Below are positions 60,632 to 64,000 of a DNA stretch of 64,000 bases, in pieces. The position numbers and the translations under genes are program-made. The stretch spans positions 25,879,426 through 25,943,425 of the forward strand of contig OZ022256.1 of NCBI GenBank assembly GCA_963978905.1. The letters run 5' to 3'. The stretch is from Trichostrongylus colubriformis (taxonomy: Eukaryota; Nematoda; Chromadorea; Rhabditida; Trichostrongylidae). The stretch's first letter is position 1. Every line of letters begins with the position of its first letter. The notes beneath the pieces were generated by a model that saw only the letters and a program-made list of their open reading frames with translations, was not told where the DNA came from and did not search any database.

Positions 60632-62750
60632 ACGACGAGACGCAGTTGGAGTTGAACTCTGCCAGAACTTGGCTAGCGTCACTTTGAATGAAGACCGGTA
60701 AAGAGTCGTGTGGCTCCAAGCGGATTCTCACAGCTGTGGATTTCTGAGACCCACCCTTTGGAGTGGTCTATCCGAAGAAAAATTACTGAGTCCACCACCT
60801 CTTTATAGATTGTCAAAACGACAACTGGATAGCAACACACAAACTACAAGTGCTGACAGACATAACGAGACCACACAACTCGCATCTTGAGTTCTCAACA
60901 GTATTTCGACGAAAAGTATCCAAATCGAGATTCAACTGCCGTATTCGCTGAGTCTCACACAGCTCTATCTTCCTCGGTACTTGGAAACGCGCGGCTCCGG
61001 GACAAGTGCTATGGCGGCTGCTCGAAGCAGACATATCCCCGAGACTTCGTGTGATGAAAACTTGCCCGGGATGAGATGCTTTCTGGACACGCTCATCGGA
61101 GCTGTATTACAGAACAGGACAAACCAAAAGCGAAGTGGTATCCATGTTTACAAGAAACATGCATGTTGTGTCCAGTGCTGAACCAAATGCACCATTTTTT
61201 TTCCAGAGCTTGTAAGCTTAGTCTCATTGATAAATATAACCGGCACAGATATTTCGGTAGTGGTACTTAATTGTCACTTCTGCGTGGCGCTTTACCTCAC
61301 CCCCTTTTTACAACTATGTATGTTTATCAGGCTCACCTTATCAATCTACTCTAAAAGAAAAGTATTTCCATACGCATATCATTTACTAGGTTGGTGTGTA
61401 AGTTTTGCGACACTTTCAATATTGCTTGTGGTTTCGCTGCTTTTGAACATTATCAAGTATCAATTACCAGAGTGAGAGTGACCTAGAGCATACTCCAACG
61501 ATTTCCCAGTATGTATATGCAGTCGCGTTCGGTGGTAGCATAAATCCGCTGAAATTGAAAACCACAGATTTGGACACGTAATTTTTCTCAAGTATCCTGA
61601 ACAAGGCACTCCCACGTATTTAGGAAAATGGCCCCTTCAGTACGACTCCTTCTCTCTACGGCGACCAAATACGACCCTCCCTTTTTTGACTCTACACAAT
61701 ACCAGTAACTGTGACCGGATGGCATAGCTGCAGCATGTTTTATTGCTATAGTAAACAGTGTGTGCGGCGGAAGGTGCGGTGACTCTGCTTCTGCGTCAGT
61801 GAGCCGAGTGAACCCAATTTATTAGCAAATCAGAATCACTATAAAGGCAATGCACGAATACAGTAGGGTACACGGGTTCATGGCGCGACAATCACAGATC
61901 CTCAGAGAATCCATAGAAAGCGGTCACAGGAGATCTTCTTGTCCATAACTGCCGGAGGCGGAACAGGGCACCACCCTCAAGGGAGGGGGGGGGGTCAAAC
62001 TGTACAGCCGGGAGCGGCCGGTCTCTGCGCTCCCTCCTCAGTAGTCTCTTCAGCTTCTCCTCCGTCGGCCACGTCCCGAAATACGGGTGAGTCATGAGGG
62101 AACCATGCAAAGTCGTTCTTCCAACCTTTCCCTCACACTATATACCCTTTCCTGAGGCAAAAAATATTTATTTGACATTTTGTCACACGGATTACGGTGA
62201 AATACCCTTTGTTTCTCATCTGCTTACAATTCAGAGTTAGTGAGGATTCAGATTTCAGTGTCATCGCTGACTTTTGGAGGTACGACCCCCCACCCACTTA
62301 TCCGGTCAAATACGAACCCCCTGTCCAGGAATTCTTCTCTCTCGGTATACCCTGGTATTGAGGATCCGTAGTTGGAGAAACAGATATGACTAACATTGCT
62401 GCAGTCACTGAGAGTGCCTCCTATGGGCAAAGTAGTGAAGAATCGTCCTCATGGGTGGCAATAGCTGCATTTCAGGTCAGTTCTATCTGCTTCGGATTTT
62501 TTTCAGGAGAGCTGCAAGCAGAGTCGTATCAGCCGGTACTAGTGTAACGGCTACTGTTTGTGCCGAACATATCCGGAAACTAGCTATCCTTGCTCTCACC
62601 GTTTTCCAAAAAGCACCTTATTTGTCTTCCAACATGGTGACCTATGTCAGTATGTACCAAAGATAAGGCGAGAAAGAAGAAAAAGCTGAGCGCCGATGTT
62701 CCGCTTCATCCCATCTATACTCCTATTCTAGACTGTTCCGAGTACTACCT
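60632..62750. other. Mostly no gene; one membrane-like ORF
   Basis: A plus ORF at 61227-61475 encodes two hydrophobic stretches (ISVVVLNCHFCVALYLTPFL and YAYHLLGWCVSFATLSILLV) that could be membrane helices of a receptor exon, but no family or splice pattern is clear. GTCGTATT-type blocks occur inverted at about 61635-61690 and 62275-62335. A G run lies at 61984-61993. Confidence 0.3.
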
Positions 62751-62981
62751 GGGTGTATATCGTTAGGACAGAAACGTCGCGTGGCCGTGTTCGGCACGCG
62801 ATGGGATGGTGCGAGCTATGCGCGCCGTATTAGTTGAGTCCTGAAGCGATTACGCATAGAATGAGGGGTAGAGCACTGTCATCGCTTCAAGACCCATCCA
62901 ATACGGCGCGCATAGCTCGCACCATTCCGTCGCGTGCCGAACAGGTCCACGCGACGTTTCTGTCCTAACGATATACACCCA
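62751..62981. mobile_element. Mutator-like MITE, complete copy
   Basis: 231 bp. Ends GGGTGTATATCGTTAGGACA and its complement. Flanked by the exact 10-bp direct repeat AGTACTACCT (62741-62750 and 62982-62991). Inner palindrome: GATGGTGCGAGCTATGCGCG with its near complement. Confidence 0.9.
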
Positions 62982-62991
62982 GTACTACCTT

Positions 62992-63304
62992 ACCAGGGTC
63001 TTGCGTTTCAAATCGAAAAAGAGAAGCATGATCACCAAGCCATCTCGAGTCTGATATCTATGAGTTTCTCAAAACGTAGCTTGTGAATTTCCGGGTAAAG
63101 AGCATAATGATAAAGTTATTGAAAAAAGTCGCATTTTTCCGACTCGAAGAAATATGGAGAACTCCCTGTCGACCGTGAACTCACCCATCAATCCAGGCGT
63201 AGTGCTGCCAAACTGACACTCTTCATGCTGAATAACAAAATGCAGCTGCTGATATTTTAAATTTTTGGTAGCTGCTGATTATCGCCGCAGCCCCCGGTCC
63301 GAAA
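62992..63304. other. No gene seen
   Basis: Spacer between two mobile elements. The last part (63268-63304) matches the stretch before the tRNA-like palindrome at 2966. Confidence 0.4.
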
Positions 63305-63432
63305 GTTACAAGAAGGTGCTGAGTTATGGGCAAAAGCTTCGTGTCGGACGGGACTCGGACCCTCATTTCATGCTTTCCGAGCATACCCATCCGACAACGA
63401 AGCTTTTGCCCATAACTCAGCATCCTTGTAAT
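63305..63432. mobile_element. Palindromic tRNA-like element, copy 3
   Basis: Arms pair GCTGAGTTATGGGCAAAAGC with GCTTTTGCCCATAACTCAGC exactly. The centre keeps GGACGGGACTCGGACCCTCA, a mutated T-arm. Smaller than the 3-kb copy, with one tRNA-like half only. Confidence 0.7.
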
Positions 63433-63700
63433 AATAGAATGCAACATTTCTCCTTGTTGTAGCTAACTGAAGCTTTTGAAAGATTAGGTTGGTTCATTTT
63501 CTAGTAAAATGATTATCTGAATCTCCCCCCGCACCGTGATAGGCTGATATACCATATTTCACCGAGAAAGCCTTGCCTTCGAAACATTGTATGATTTGGA
63601 CAATATATGTGAAGATTGTCCAAAGCTATGATCAGAAATCGGAGCAATGATTATAAATTTGATAGAGCAAGCTTCCTGTTCATACCATCCAGATATAAGG

Positions 63701-63991
63701 GGGGTGTATATCACTAGGACAAAACCGTCGCGTGGCCGTGTTCTGCACGCGACGGGATGGTGCGAGCTATGCGCGCCATATTGGATGGGTCTTGAAGCGA
63801 TGACACTGCTCTACGCGGGCGATGACCATATTGGATGGGTCTTGAAGCGATGACACTGCTCTACGCCTCATTCTATGCGTAATCGCTTCAGGACCCAACT
63901 AATGCGGCGCGCATAGCTCGCACCATATCGTCGAAACCGTCGCGTGCCGAACACGGCCACGCGACGGTTTTGTCCTAGTGATATACACCCC
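63701..63991. mobile_element. Mutator-like MITE with internal duplication
   Basis: Ends GGGGTGTATATCACTAGGAC and its complement. Flanked by AGATATAAG on both sides (63691-63699 and 63992-64000, the window edge). A 40-bp unit starting CATATTGGATGGGTCTTGAA is duplicated at 63777-63816 and 63827-63866, which unbalances the palindrome. Confidence 0.88.
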
Positions 63992-64000
63992 AGATATAAG

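Overview
The window looks like a repeat-rich animal genome, most likely a clade V (strongylid, hookworm-like) nematode. The evidence is small exons (50-230 bp) with GT-AG and one GC-AG intron, a TTTTCAG acceptor directly against a start codon (as in spliced-leader trans-splicing), an RTE retrotransposon relic, a Tc5-type transposon with TNA target duplication, and mariner relics. The organism is an inference; no species marker was seen. There are no prokaryotic genes, CRISPR arrays or rRNA genes.

Two conserved multi-exon genes can be traced exon by exon, both on the minus strand. (1) A lysosomal glucosylceramidase (GBA, GH30) runs from 23684 down to its stop at 4659. Ten exons were found and their phases all fit. 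One short exon between 17012 and 21011 and the 5' end were not found. Both catalytic glutamates are present. (2) A LanC-like protein (LANCL) runs from its ATG at 49371 to its stop at 41410 in ten exons, with all zinc/glutathione-site motifs. A third, unrecognised coiled-coil gene lies on the plus strand (57125-59468), and a possible secreted-protein gene lies on the minus strand (25797-26678).

The rest is mobile DNA, much of it inside introns of these genes. A complete 1829-bp Tc5-like element (10764-12592, TGA duplication) lies 12 bp beyond a GBA splice-donor hexamer. A 5'-truncated non-LTR retrotransposon (about 46.1-48.3 kb) fills LANCL intron 2. An LTR element (50484-53276) has identical-looking 596-bp LTRs and a TCTG duplication, but carries one 444-codon ORF and no pol. 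A heavily mutated RTE element occupies 28.2-31.2 kb. Two mariner relics lie at 0.9-1.5 kb and 37.2-38.4 kb. At least ten families of miniature inverted-repeat elements are scattered through the window, some nested, several with 9-10 bp Mutator-like target duplications.

The less ordinary structures are a 1-kb palindrome built of about 170-bp units each carrying the same short hairpin (18462-19503), palindromic elements that carry tRNA-like modules (3.0, 7.0 and 63.3 kb), a perfect 58-bp inverted repeat (30388-30509), and the gag-only-like LTR element whose ORF ends inside its own LTR.
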